DNA from: Victivallis vadensis
GTDB lineage: Bacteria; Verrucomicrobiota; Lentisphaeria; Victivallales; Victivallaceae
Assembly: GCF_003096415.1 (NCBI RefSeq)
Contig: NZ_QEKH01000002.1
Location: 186,001 to 250,000, forward strand
Length of the DNA: 64,000 nucleotides
Direction of reading: 5' to 3'
The notes under the pieces were generated by a model. The model had not been told where the DNA came from and ran no database searches. It was given only the letters and a program-made list of their open reading frames with translations. The position numbers were made by a program, and so were the translations under genes. This document shows positions 46,052 to 54,241 of the stretch, one piece after another. The number at the start of each line of letters is the position of its first letter. Positions within the stretch are counted from its first letter, which is position 1.

Positions 46052-47629
46052 TTATTTTGCGTCAGGGGCGGCCTGTTCGTCGCGCTTGTCAGTCTTGACT
46101 TTGCCGAGATAATCGGGCAGGTCGAGACCGGCCATGCCGGCGACGTCGTGCAGCGGAGGCAGGCTCTGCAGCATGCCGGAGAGGAAGTTCGCGGTCGTGG
46201 TCTTGCCGTCCGCGCCCTTGTTGCCGCCATCCCAGACGGTGACCTTGTCGATCTTGATGCCCTTGATCGCTTCGGTCTGCAGCGATACGATCTCCTGAAG
46301 TTTTTCGATCAGCAGCATCTTGCTGGCCGCATTGGAGTCGTTTTCGCAGGCTTCGATGATCGCCTTGTAGCCTTCGCCCTTGGCCTTGAGGATTTCAAAG
46401 TTGCCTCGCGCCTGGGCTTCGAGCTTGGCGTAGATCGCGTCGGCGGCGCCTTTGGCCTCGCGGCGGATTTTTTCGGCTTCGGCGTCGGCGGCGATTTCGA
46501 CCTGGCGCTTGTTGATTTCGGCCGGGACGATCACTTCGGCATTCTGGCGCTCCATCTCCATCTTGGCGCGGGAGATCTGGGCTTCTGCCTCGGCTTCGAA
46601 CTGCGCCTTTTCGATCTGGGCGGCCGCGATTTTGCGGGCGGCTTCGGCGCGCCGGTAGGCTTCGGCTTCCTGCTCCTGACGGGTCGCGTTGGACTGGGCG
46701 ATTTCGATCATGGAGACGTTCTCACCCTGCGTTGCGGTCGAATCCGCCTGTTTGACCGCGATACGGCGGTCGCGCTCGGCGTTCGCTTCACCGGCGGCGG
46801 CTTCTGCTTCGGCCTTTTTCACCGCGATGCGCTGGTCGCGCTCGGCTTCGGCTTCGCCGGAAGCGGCGGTCGCTTCGGCGTGCTTGACCGCGATACGGCG
46901 GTCGCGCTCGGCGTTCGCTTCGCCTGACGCGGCTTCTGCTTCGGCCTGCGACACGGCGATGCGTTCGAGCTTCTTGGCCTCGGCGGAACCGATGCTTCCC
47001 TTGCGCTGTTCTTCGGCCACGTCGACGCGGGCCTTGTTGATGGCTCCGGCGGCGGCGCGCTGTCCGATCGCGGCGATGTAGCCGGATTCGTCGGTGATGT
47101 CGGTGATGTTCACGTTCAGGAGTTCGAGGCCGAGCTTTTTGAGCTCTTCGGCCACGTTGGCTTCGACGGCGCGCAGGAAGGTTTCACGGTCGGCGTTGAT
47201 CTCTTCGATCAGCATCGACGCGATGACCAGGCGCAACTGGCCGAAGATGATGTCCTTGGCGAGCTCCGCGATCGCTTCCGGGGTCTGGCCGAACAGACGT
47301 TCGGCGGCGTTGCCCATGATTTCCGGGCTGGTGCTGACGCCGACGGTGAAGATCGACGGCACGTTGATGCGGATGTTCTGTTTGCAGAGGGCGTTGTCGA
47401 GGTTCACCGGAATCTGCAGCGGGCGCAGCGAAATGTAGCCGTAGTCCTGAATGATCGGCCATACGAATTTGGCGCCGCCGTGGATGCAGCGCGCCGCCTG
47501 GTTGCCGCCGGTTTTACCGTAGATGATCATGATCCGGTCGGACGGACACTTGCGGTACCAGGTGACCACCGAGATGAAGATCATCAGCAGTACAAAGGCT
47601 GCCAGAGCGCCAAGAACGGCAATAATCAT
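46052..47629 (-). CDS. floA: Flotillin-like SPFH protein
   Basis: 525 residues. One N-terminal transmembrane segment (VLGALAAFVLLMIFISVV), the SPFH/PHB domain (30-200), then a long coiled coil rich in Ala/Glu, ending with a C-terminal flotillin domain. It organises membrane microdomains in known systems. Residues 223-303 are four near-identical 22-residue units starting RIAV.. (coded at 46721-46963). The nfeD gene lies upstream in the same direction, as in many flotillin operons. Confidence 0.93.
   Translation of the reverse strand: MIIAVLGALAAFVLLMIFISVVTWYRKCPSDRIMIIYGKTGGNQAARCIHGGAKFVWPIIQDYGYISLRPLQIPVNLDNALCKQNIRINVPSIFTVGVSTSPEIMGNAAERLFGQTPEAIAELAKDIIFGQLRLVIASMLIEEINADRETFLRAVEANVAEELKKLGLELLNVNITDITDESGYIAAIGQRAAAGAINKARVDVAEEQRKGSIGSAEAKKLERIAVSQAEAEAASGEANAERDRRIAVKHAEATAASGEAEAERDQRIAVKKAEAEAAAGEANAERDRRIAVKQADSTATQGENVSMIEIAQSNATRQEQEAEAYRRAEAARKIAAAQIEKAQFEAEAEAQISRAKMEMERQNAEVIVPAEINKRQVEIAADAEAEKIRREAKGAADAIYAKLEAQARGNFEILKAKGEGYKAIIEACENDSNAASKMLLIEKLQEIVSLQTEAIKGIKIDKVTVWDGGNKGADGKTTTANFLSGMLQSLPPLHDVAGMAGLDLPDYLGKVKTDKRDEQAAPDAK
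46721..46963 (-). repeat. 66 bp in-gene tandem repeats in flotillin
   Basis: Three full 22-codon units (protein 223-244, 245-266, 267-288) and a shorter fourth, sharing RIAV..AEA.A..GEA.AERD. Codon choices differ slightly between units. They extend the coiled coil in phase; 22 residues are about six helical turns. Copy number could vary by recombination. Confidence 0.85.
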
Positions 47630-47691
47630 GTTGGGTTATCTCCTATTTGGTTGTTGGGTTGTGGAAAAAAAGGTTGTGAAATCGGATGGAT

Positions 47692-48261
47692 TCAATCGAG
47701 GCGCCGGACGAGGAACAGGCCGCCGCCCAGATCGCTTTCGATCACCACTTCGGTTCCCGTTTTCAGTTCTTCATCGCTGCGGGCGCTGATCTGCCGGGTC
47801 CGGTCGGGGAGGGTGACCGTCACAAGGCCGCCCGGACCGCGTTCGGCGGGAAGCGTCAGGTAGACCACGCCGCGTCTGCCGATCATATCCTGCGTGCTGA
47901 CATTGCCGGACTGCTGCATCTTGAGCAGCAGCCAGAGCACCAGCGAAGTCAGCGCCATCATCACGGCGCCGGAGAGGAAGGCGATGCCCAGCCCGCCCCA
48001 GCCGCGGTCGGCGAAGAAATAGCCGGCCCAGCCGAAGAAGGTGATGAAAGCGACGATGCTTTTGATCGAGAAGAAGTTCAGGCCGTGAATGTCCGATACA
48101 TCGTGCGCATCGACCTGAAAGTCGGCATCGAAATCCGTTTCGCCATGCAGTCCGGCCAGGCTGAGGATGAATTGCAGAATGAAAATCACGCTGCCGAAAA
48201 TGGCGAGAAACAGGTAAATATTGCTGCTGTTGGCAAGAAATTCACCGATGTTTTCGATCAT
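47692..48261 (-). CDS. NfeD-like membrane protein
   Basis: 189 residues. Three hydrophobic helices (YLFLAIFGSVIFILQFILSLAG, IVAFITFFGWAGYFFA, IAFLSGAVMMALTSLVLWLLL) and a C-terminal OB-fold-like NfeD domain (DMIGRRGVVYLTLPAERGPGGLVTVTLPDR). Family proteins pair with flotillin. The ATG at 48261 has SD GGAGGGGGAA. The flotillin gene starts 62 bp downstream, so the two are an operon. Promoter at 48315-48342. Confidence 0.9.
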   Translation of the reverse strand: MIENIGEFLANSSNIYLFLAIFGSVIFILQFILSLAGLHGETDFDADFQVDAHDVSDIHGLNFFSIKSIVAFITFFGWAGYFFADRGWGGLGIAFLSGAVMMALTSLVLWLLLKMQQSGNVSTQDMIGRRGVVYLTLPAERGPGGLVTVTLPDRTRQISARSDEELKTGTEVVIESDLGGGLFLVRRLD

Positions 48262-48314
48262 CAGTTCCCCCTCCATTCGTTGAAAGTTGAATGCACCCCA
48301 CTGCATCTGCATTT

Positions 48315-48342
48315 AGAATAGTACAATCGGGGGTGATTTCAA
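48315..48342 (-). promoter_or_regulatory. Promoter of the nfeD-flotillin operon
   Basis: On the minus strand TTGAAA (48342-48337) and TATTCT (48320-48315) with a 16 bp spacer, about 54 bp upstream of the nfeD start codon. Confidence 0.55.
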
Positions 48343-48364
48343 ATGAAAATCGGACGGGAAGGGG

Positions 48365-48426
48365 AAAAAAATCCGTATTTTTTCCGCAACGGTTGTTTTT
48401 CGGAGTGAAAACCGTTGCGGATACGG
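48365..48426 (-). terminator. Strong intrinsic terminator of the beta-helix gene
   Basis: On the minus strand CCGTAT, CCGCAACGGTT, then the loop, AACCGTTGCGG and ATACGG form two perfect stems in series (48426-48373), followed by a T-rich run of seven (48371-48365). It lies just after the stop codon at 48434 and separates this gene from the nfeD promoter. Confidence 0.9.
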
Positions 48427-48433
48427 ACAAAGT

Positions 48434-50467
48434 TCAGACGGTTTTCCCGGAGCGTATTCCGGCCTGGTCAATTGTTTCGGCGGGGTCGGGGAAGAACTCC
48501 CGGCGCAGCGCGGAATCCGGTTTCAGATGGAAATCGCGCTTTTCCGGCGACACGAAGCCGGGATCGAGAAATTTCGAGTGGCGGTCGAAGCCTCTGGCGC
48601 GCCATTCGGAGCAGGTGAGAAAGGCCTCCCCCACTTGGGCGAACTTCCGGCGGCTGCCGCCGTGGAAAAAGTTGCAGTCGGAGGAGAACTGCTCCGGATC
48701 GACCGCGAGCGGAGCCGCCGCCCGGAAAAACGGATGCCCCGGTGCCTGCAGAAACACATTGCCGAGCAGGTTCAGGTTGTTCTGGTAGTTCGTTCCCGGC
48801 AGTTCATAGAGTTCGCGGCGGTCGTTCCCTGAAGTGATTGCGAGGGCGGAGTTCGCGTTGAATGCGAAGATGTTGTAACGCACGATATTCTCGCGCCCGT
48901 AGTGCTGGTGGTAGCCGTCGCGGGTGCAGTTGAAGCAGACATTGCGCTCCAGCACCATGTGCGCCGAGCCTTCGTCGGTGTAGAGCGCCCAACCGCCGTA
49001 AAAGCGGCAGCTTACGTCGTGGATCAGGTTGTTGTAAACCCGGGTGCCGGGCTGGATGCCGAGCAGATAGACGCCGCCCATGTCGCAGAGCAGCTGTTGG
49101 CCGAGGTCGTGGATGTGGTTGAAGCCGATCCGGTTTTCGCGGGCGGCCTGCTCGGCGTAGCCCCAGCTCCAGCCGCAGGAGATCCCGGTGTAGTAGAGGT
49201 CGTGGATGTGGTTGTGTTCGATCAGGTTGCCGAAGGCGTGCCCGATCAGGATTCCGGCGGCGCTGTGCTGAAGGCGGCCCGCATGGGCGATTTCGCAGTC
49301 GGCGACCGTGACGCGCCCGGTGCGCCGCCGGACGGTGTCGGCGGAGGGCGCGCCGGAGATCACGATTCCGCCGCCGCCGAGGTCGGAAAAGCGGCAGCGC
49401 CGGACGGCGATGTCCGAGGAACCCGGACCGATGTTGAGCCCGTACCAGCCGCAGTGTTCGATCACGCAACCGGAAAGCTCCGCATTGCGCACTCCGCGCG
49501 CCATCAGCACCGCCGGGAACTGCACCGCCGCCTGTCCCGCGTTGGCGGCGTCGAGGCCGTCGAACGGGGACTGGTCGGCACGGTGGAAGGTGTTGCTCCA
49601 ATCCGCGAGCCGCCCGTCGCCGAGGTCGTAGCAGGAGCCGCTGCGGGAGAAACCGGCGCCGCCGTAGCGGAACGTCAGGTTTTCCAGCCGGACGCCGGAG
49701 AGCAGGCCCGGTTCGCACGCTTCGCCGCCGCCGTCCAGCGCCAGCAGCGCGCCGACCGCCGGGACGACCGTATCGGCGCTGTCCGGCTCCACGCCCTCCG
49801 GCGGAATCCACCAGAGCTGCCGGGCGGTGCGGTCGAACCAGTATTCGCCCGGCCTGCGGAGCGCCTCCTTCACGTTTTCAAAGTGGAACCGGGCGTATTC
49901 CGGATCGGCCGGAAAGCGGGAGTAACGGCGGAAGGCGAGAACGTTTTCCCGCGCGTCGAAGCTCTCCACCGGCAGCCGCGATTCCACCCATTTGGTGAAC
50001 AGCACCGTTTCGATTCCGGCTGGTTCGCTCCACGCCGGATCGAAATCACCGGCTTTCACCCGGAAGCTGCGGGTCGGCACGAAAAGCCGCCCCTCCGAAG
50101 CCGGAAAGGTTTCAGCCGGCGTCAGGTCGCCGTTTTCCGGCCACCGGCTCCGTTTCTGGCGGATTCCATCCGCGAAAAACTGGTTGACCGTGCCGTCGGA
50201 AACCGCCTGTTCCGGCACGGCGGCGCGCCAGGCGGCACGTCCGTTGATCCTGTCCCTGACCCAGCCGGTGAGGCGGCAGCCGCCATCCAGCACCGTGCTG
50301 CCGTCCGCCGCGCCGCGCACCGTCAGGCCGCGGCGGGAAGCGGGAATCACCAGAGGGCGGTCGAGGCGGTAAACTCCGGAAGCAAGTTCCAGTTCCAGCG
50401 GTTCGTCGATCAGGGCGGAATCGATGGCGGCGGCGATGTCGTCGGATGCGGTCAGTCGGATCAGCAT
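48434..50467 (-). CDS. Right-handed parallel beta-helix protein (no signal peptide)
   Basis: 677 residues. MLIRLTASDDIAAAIDSA ... LELELASGVYRLDRPLVIPASRRGLTVRGA.DGSTVLDGG is the start of a pectate-lyase/parallel beta-helix family, with long stretches of ISGCVIEHCGWYGLNIGPGSSDIAVRRCRFSDLGGGGI-type coils. Histidine-rich coils (EHNHIHDLYYTGISCGW, NHIHDLGQQ, NLIHDVSCR) are like the DUF1565/right-handed helix group. Glycan or peptide targets cannot be read. SD GGGAGGAAATTTC. The absence of a signal peptide is unusual for a fold that is mostly exported. A 443 bp structured spacer lies upstream. Confidence 0.84.
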   Translation of the reverse strand: MLIRLTASDDIAAAIDSALIDEPLELELASGVYRLDRPLVIPASRRGLTVRGAADGSTVLDGGCRLTGWVRDRINGRAAWRAAVPEQAVSDGTVNQFFADGIRQKRSRWPENGDLTPAETFPASEGRLFVPTRSFRVKAGDFDPAWSEPAGIETVLFTKWVESRLPVESFDARENVLAFRRYSRFPADPEYARFHFENVKEALRRPGEYWFDRTARQLWWIPPEGVEPDSADTVVPAVGALLALDGGGEACEPGLLSGVRLENLTFRYGGAGFSRSGSCYDLGDGRLADWSNTFHRADQSPFDGLDAANAGQAAVQFPAVLMARGVRNAELSGCVIEHCGWYGLNIGPGSSDIAVRRCRFSDLGGGGIVISGAPSADTVRRRTGRVTVADCEIAHAGRLQHSAAGILIGHAFGNLIEHNHIHDLYYTGISCGWSWGYAEQAARENRIGFNHIHDLGQQLLCDMGGVYLLGIQPGTRVYNNLIHDVSCRFYGGWALYTDEGSAHMVLERNVCFNCTRDGYHQHYGRENIVRYNIFAFNANSALAITSGNDRRELYELPGTNYQNNLNLLGNVFLQAPGHPFFRAAAPLAVDPEQFSSDCNFFHGGSRRKFAQVGEAFLTCSEWRARGFDRHSKFLDPGFVSPEKRDFHLKPDSALRREFFPDPAETIDQAGIRSGKTV

Positions 50468-50490
50468 GAAATTTCCTCCCGGCTAAGAGT

Positions 50491-50511
50491 TTATTCAGGG
50501 ATAAGCTCTAA
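50491..50511 (-). repeat. Copy 2 of the 20 bp edge motif
   Basis: TTATTCAGGGATAAGCTCTAA, matching the copy at 38064-38084 in all but a few places. Here it lies 24 bp before the minus-strand start codon at 50467, at the boundary of the structured field. Confidence 0.6.
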
Positions 50512-50910
50512 GTTGCACTTTCTTTCAACATATCGGAAGATTTCGGAATTGCAAGCTGCATTTCCGCATTTTCGGGGAATGCCCCGGAAAGCCATGCCGC
50601 TTTCGCGGCAGGCGGGTCTGCAACCCTGCGGTTTGCAGACCTTGTGCGCTACGCGGCCTGATTTGCAATCAGGCACCGGTAGCTGGGCGCTGTAGCGCAC
50701 AAATTACCTCCGGTGGCAAGTGCGCTTCGCCCCTTGACCCCGACCGGGTAGCACCCGGTGGCGTATACCGCTGATAGACCTCTCGCTACCCATTATTAAT
50801 CCTCCGGTTTTGAGATTTTTGCGCAGCAAAAAACTCGAAACCGTACTCGGCGCCGGCACCTTGCCGGTCGGGGGGACCGGGGGGCGAAGCGCCCCCGGCC
50901 GCCGGAGGCA
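50500..50910 (-). repeat. Structured intergenic element, copy M
   Basis: The spacer follows the stop codon of the YejM-like gene directly (in transcript sense 50910 to 50500). The first part has GGGGGC-GCTTC-GCCCCC (about 50880-50896), the conserved CCGACCGGCAAGGTGCCGG core (50855 region), GCGCC and a hairpin of about 11 pairs with a three-base loop at 50836-50812. Further on are CCGGGT-AGC-ACCCGG (50743-50757), a 10 bp outer stem TGTGCGCTAC/GTAGCGCACA enclosing CCTGATT-TGC-AATCAGG, and GTCTGCAA/TTGCAGAC. Its first 120 bases match the arms at 53824 and 54242. No gene is seen in this stretch. Confidence 0.75.
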
Positions 50911-52812
50911 TCACTTGACGAAGCGGGTGAGATCGCGCTGAATCTGGAAGAGTTCGGCTTTGTTTTCGTTGTAGAAGGGGTCGAGCGAGGGCAGGGGATT
51001 GTCGTTGCCGTCGGTCAGCTTCTGGGTCGCGAAAGCGATGGAGTTGCTGGGGAGCAGGGTCTTGTATTTGGGACTGGCGTAGAAGACCTGCGACCAGTTC
51101 GCGATGATGGTGTAGGTGCGCTTCTGGGCGGGATCGAGCAGGTTGTAGCCGAGGGAATAGTCCGCGATCGGATTGGTGACGCCGAAGTAGGGGGCGAGGA
51201 TCGGGACCACGTCGAGATGGCTGCTCATGCCGGTGTAGACCTGAGGCTTCATGCCGGGGATGTGGATGACCAGCGGGGTGCGGACCTGTTCCTGGACGAA
51301 AGTGGAGTTGTGGCCGAGGCGGCCTTTTTCGTAAAATTCCTCGCCGTGGTCGCCGACGAGCACGACGATGGTGTTTTCCCAGAGGTTGCCGTCGTCGAGT
51401 GCCTTGAAAACTTCGGCGAGGCGCATGTCGAGGTGGTGATTGGAGTTGATGTAGCGGTTTTTGATCATGGTGCCGTCGCCGCTGGAAACCTTGGCGTAGT
51501 TCAGCTCCTGGGCGTACTCCTTGCGGATGACCGCTTCCTCGGGGAATTCATACGGGGCGTGGGGGGATTCAAAGAACATGAAGGCCATGAAAGGGCGGCT
51601 GCGGTCGGCGTTGCGGATGAATTCGGTCAGCAGCTTCACGTTGCGCTGGTCGCGGGTGTAGGTCGGGCCGTGGTCGTCGCTGTGGAGCGCTTCGGAGGGG
51701 ACGCGGCAGAAAACGGTCTGGTCGAATTCGGGATAGCTGAATTTGGCCGAGGTGATGCACTTGAAGTTGTAGTTGTCTTCGATCAGCCAGTCGATGAAGA
51801 CGGGGCCGCGGCGGCTCTTGAGGAAGCTGTCCCAATAGTTGCCGTAGATGCTGTAGAACATCGTGAAGATGCCCTGCCGGGTGCCGTTGCCGCCGGAGTA
51901 GTTGTTCTTGAAATTCACAGATTTTTCGGCGAATTTGCTGGCGTTGGGCATGATTTCCGGGGTGAGCATGTCGGCGCGCCAGGATTCGCAGGCGAGCCAG
52001 ACCACGTTGTATTTCGGCCGGTCGGCGCTGCGCTCGATCGGATGGGCGGGATAATTCAGGTTCTTGTATTTTCCGGCGTTGGCCTTGACCTGCATCACCT
52101 CGCGGTTCGGCGGGCGCACGCCGAGGCCGGAAAGGAACCGGGACATCGTCGCTCCCTGAAACAGCGGGATCGTGGCGGTCGCGACCAGCGGAGTCGAACG
52201 CAGCATGTAATGCTCGTATCCGTAGGCGAACATCGAAAAGAGCAGACAGACAAGGCACAGCCCCCCCAGCGCGTACTTGCGCCACGACTTCAGCACGGCG
52301 GCGATCACGCGCAGCTTCGGCAGCCAGACGAAGGCGGCCATGATTCCGGCATGGACCAGAAGCAGCAGCACGATGCCGCCGACCAGCGTCAGGATCGTCC
52401 CGGCGCGCAATCCCATCGAAGCGAAACCGCCGGGAGTGGTCAGCAGATTCCAGACCAGGAAGTTGAAGTGAAAACCGAAACCGTGGTACAAACCCGCATC
52501 CATCAACAGCAGCAGGTGCGACAGGAACATGGTGCCGACCGCGCATCCGGTCACCAGCCGCCGTCGCCACGCGGCTTCGCCCGCTTTCACGGTCGCGACG
52601 GAGACAAGCGCGGTCAGGAGCAGGCCGGGAACCATATACAAAAAGGAGTAGGAGAGGGCCGCGGCAGCCATGATGGCCACCGTGATGCCGTTCCACTCAG
52701 TCACGCGCGAAACGAAGAAACCGACGACGGCGAGCATCAGTACATAAACGACCATCAGGTACGGGGCGATCGCGTCCCAGCCGGGAAACCACAACTTTTT
52801 TTGCTTATCCAT
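50911..52812 (-). CDS. YejM/LtaS-like inner-membrane sulfatase-fold protein
   Basis: 633 residues. An N-terminal membrane part (about 1-200, five helices with MDAGLYHGFGFHFNFLVWNLL) resembles the DUF3413 domain of YejM/PbgA. The periplasmic part is a sulfatase fold: ACESWRAD (Glu276), NNYSGGNGTRQGIF (Thr311), GDHGEEF (Asp488, His489), TPLVIHIPG. These fit the metal and nucleophile positions of LtaS-type enzymes; E. coli YejM lacks the DH pair. So it may be an active phosphotransferase/hydrolase rather than a sensor. In E. coli YejM regulates LPS level. A gene-free structured spacer follows its stop. Confidence 0.85.
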   Translation of the reverse strand: MDKQKKLWFPGWDAIAPYLMVVYVLMLAVVGFFVSRVTEWNGITVAIMAAAALSYSFLYMVPGLLLTALVSVATVKAGEAAWRRRLVTGCAVGTMFLSHLLLLMDAGLYHGFGFHFNFLVWNLLTTPGGFASMGLRAGTILTLVGGIVLLLLVHAGIMAAFVWLPKLRVIAAVLKSWRKYALGGLCLVCLLFSMFAYGYEHYMLRSTPLVATATIPLFQGATMSRFLSGLGVRPPNREVMQVKANAGKYKNLNYPAHPIERSADRPKYNVVWLACESWRADMLTPEIMPNASKFAEKSVNFKNNYSGGNGTRQGIFTMFYSIYGNYWDSFLKSRRGPVFIDWLIEDNYNFKCITSAKFSYPEFDQTVFCRVPSEALHSDDHGPTYTRDQRNVKLLTEFIRNADRSRPFMAFMFFESPHAPYEFPEEAVIRKEYAQELNYAKVSSGDGTMIKNRYINSNHHLDMRLAEVFKALDDGNLWENTIVVLVGDHGEEFYEKGRLGHNSTFVQEQVRTPLVIHIPGMKPQVYTGMSSHLDVVPILAPYFGVTNPIADYSLGYNLLDPAQKRTYTIIANWSQVFYASPKYKTLLPSNSIAFATQKLTDGNDNPLPSLDPFYNENKAELFQIQRDLTRFVK

Positions 52813-53026
52813 TCAATATGCTCCGGAAAATAAATGTGTATGCGAAACAAAACCCTAATATATCAGTGATTCGGAGATATTCCAGAGAAAATGACAAAAA
52901 GGTAATCACATCATCATTTCGCAACGGAAGGAGGCAATTTGAATAAAACTGAGAATCCGCGGTTGGCGCGCTTGCATTTCTCCGGTTTCCGGTTTAATTT
53001 GTGCAGGGGGGAAGAGTGGAGGAAGT

Positions 53027-53797
53027 ATGAAACGAATTTGGTGTGGTATCGGCGGAGCAGTGCTGTTGAGTGTTTTGGCAGGGTGTCACTGGGGAGAAAA
53101 ACAGGATACCGGGCGGCCGGAGGGATTTTTACCTCCCGAAGTGGTCACGAAGGACTGGTCCGCTTATAAAAAACGAACCGAAAAACTGGTCGTTGAAAAA
53201 CGTTACGCCGAGGCGTTGGAGCATTATCAGTGGTTCATCGATCATATCCCCGGAGATATGGACATGGCCGGGGAGCGCCGGATCTGGGGACTGGGCGGCT
53301 GGGCCCGGCTCGGCAAGCTCTATCCGCCGGCCCGGACGGCTCTCGCGGAATTGCGCGACCGCAAGGAAGCAGGTCTGCGTTCACAGAAACCTGTGTCATC
53401 GGCTGAAACTGTAACTGTCCTCCCCGACCTGCAGGACATCGGTTCCATTAACCGCTATCTCGGCGAAGAGGAGCGTACTCTTGCCTTGTTCCGCCGGCTG
53501 GACGCTGAACAACCGGTATTGGCTCAACTCTACTGGCCCCACGTCGAAGGCTGGATGATCGATCACGATCAGATGGAGTTGGCAGAAAAGTACATTCCCG
53601 ATATCAACGAACGCTGGGAAGCCCTGAAAGGGCATATCGGAAAAAATCCGGGATATCACGCCCGGATGATCGAAGAGGACGCCGTCCGGCTGGCCAAAGT
53701 CGCCCGTTCCGCCGGTCAAAAGGGGTTGGCCGACCGGATCAGGCGTGAGTTGAAAGAACAGCTTCAGAATACGGTTCCAACCGTTCCGAGTGAATAA
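53027..53797 (+). CDS. Lipoprotein, TPR-like
   Basis: 256 residues. MKRIWCGIGGAVLLSVLAGC is a lipoprotein signal with LAGC lipobox (Cys20). The mature protein is helical with TPR-like pairs (YAEALEHYQWFIDHIPGDMDMAGERRIWGLGGWARLGKLYPPA; YLGEEERTLALFRRLDAEQP). It is probably anchored at the outer or inner membrane; I know no family. SD GGAGGAAGT. The 709 bp palindrome begins 27 bp after its stop. Confidence 0.75.
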   Translation: MKRIWCGIGGAVLLSVLAGCHWGEKQDTGRPEGFLPPEVVTKDWSAYKKRTEKLVVEKRYAEALEHYQWFIDHIPGDMDMAGERRIWGLGGWARLGKLYPPARTALAELRDRKEAGLRSQKPVSSAETVTVLPDLQDIGSINRYLGEEERTLALFRRLDAEQPVLAQLYWPHVEGWMIDHDQMELAEKYIPDINERWEALKGHIGKNPGYHARMIEEDAVRLAKVARSAGQKGLADRIRRELKEQLQNTVPTVPSE

Positions 53798-53823
53798 TTC
53801 TCCTCGCGCCTGTTCGCATCGGT

Positions 53824-54114
53824 GATTTCGCTCCTTTCGGAGCGACCAAGGCGCTTCGCCCTTGGAACCCGACCGGCAAGGTGCCGGCGCCGGGTACGAG
53901 AGCCGGGAAAGGCGGCACGCCTTTCCCTCCGGGAGGGGGAGGCTCCGGTAGAGACAGGCAAGGTTGTACAGGAGCGGCACACCGCTCCGGTCGGCGACCG
54001 CGTCGGCTTTTTTGCCGACGCCGGGCACTCCCTGCGGTGAGCTGCCGCCGGAGGTCACGCGCGGAACAGCCAGATGCTGACCATCTGATGTGAAGTTACC
54101 CTTATGGAGGCTGA
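53824..54114 (+). repeat. Structured element arm L (left arm of a 709 bp palindrome)
   Basis: This 291 bp arm begins GATTTCGCTCC and is inverted relative to 54242-54532. In transcript sense it has GCGCTTCGCC-type hairpins, the core CCGACCGGCAAGGTGCCGG, a 10 bp stem with three-base loop (53905-53927), GGAGCGG-CACA-CCGCTCC, and GCGTCGGC-T6-GCCGACGC (54000-54021), ending in CAGATGCTGACC and GGAGGCTGA. No gene lies in it. It follows the lipoprotein gene directly. Confidence 0.9.
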
Positions 54115-54134
54115 ACTCTGCCTATCCTCATAAT

Positions 54135-54181
54135 ACAGGCAAGGTTCAGTAAGGCTCGTACTCAAAGATATGCTTGCCTGT
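54135..54181. repeat. Central inverted repeat of the palindrome
   Basis: ACAGGCAAG (54135-54143) and CTTGCCTGT (54173-54181) invert around the middle of the 53824-54532 palindrome. The middle 127 bp (54115-54241) otherwise differ between the two sides. No gene is visible. Confidence 0.7.
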
Positions 54182-54241
54182 GATATGGCAATTGTATTGT
54201 TGCCTGACCGCGCTTTGCGTATACCGGCAGATAAATTCTTA

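Noticed and set aside
52939-53169. 76-codon frame starting at TTG after a good AAGGAGG
   Set aside because: It overlaps the lipoprotein gene in another frame, has no family or signal features, and a TTG start. A leader function cannot be excluded, but I do not call it.
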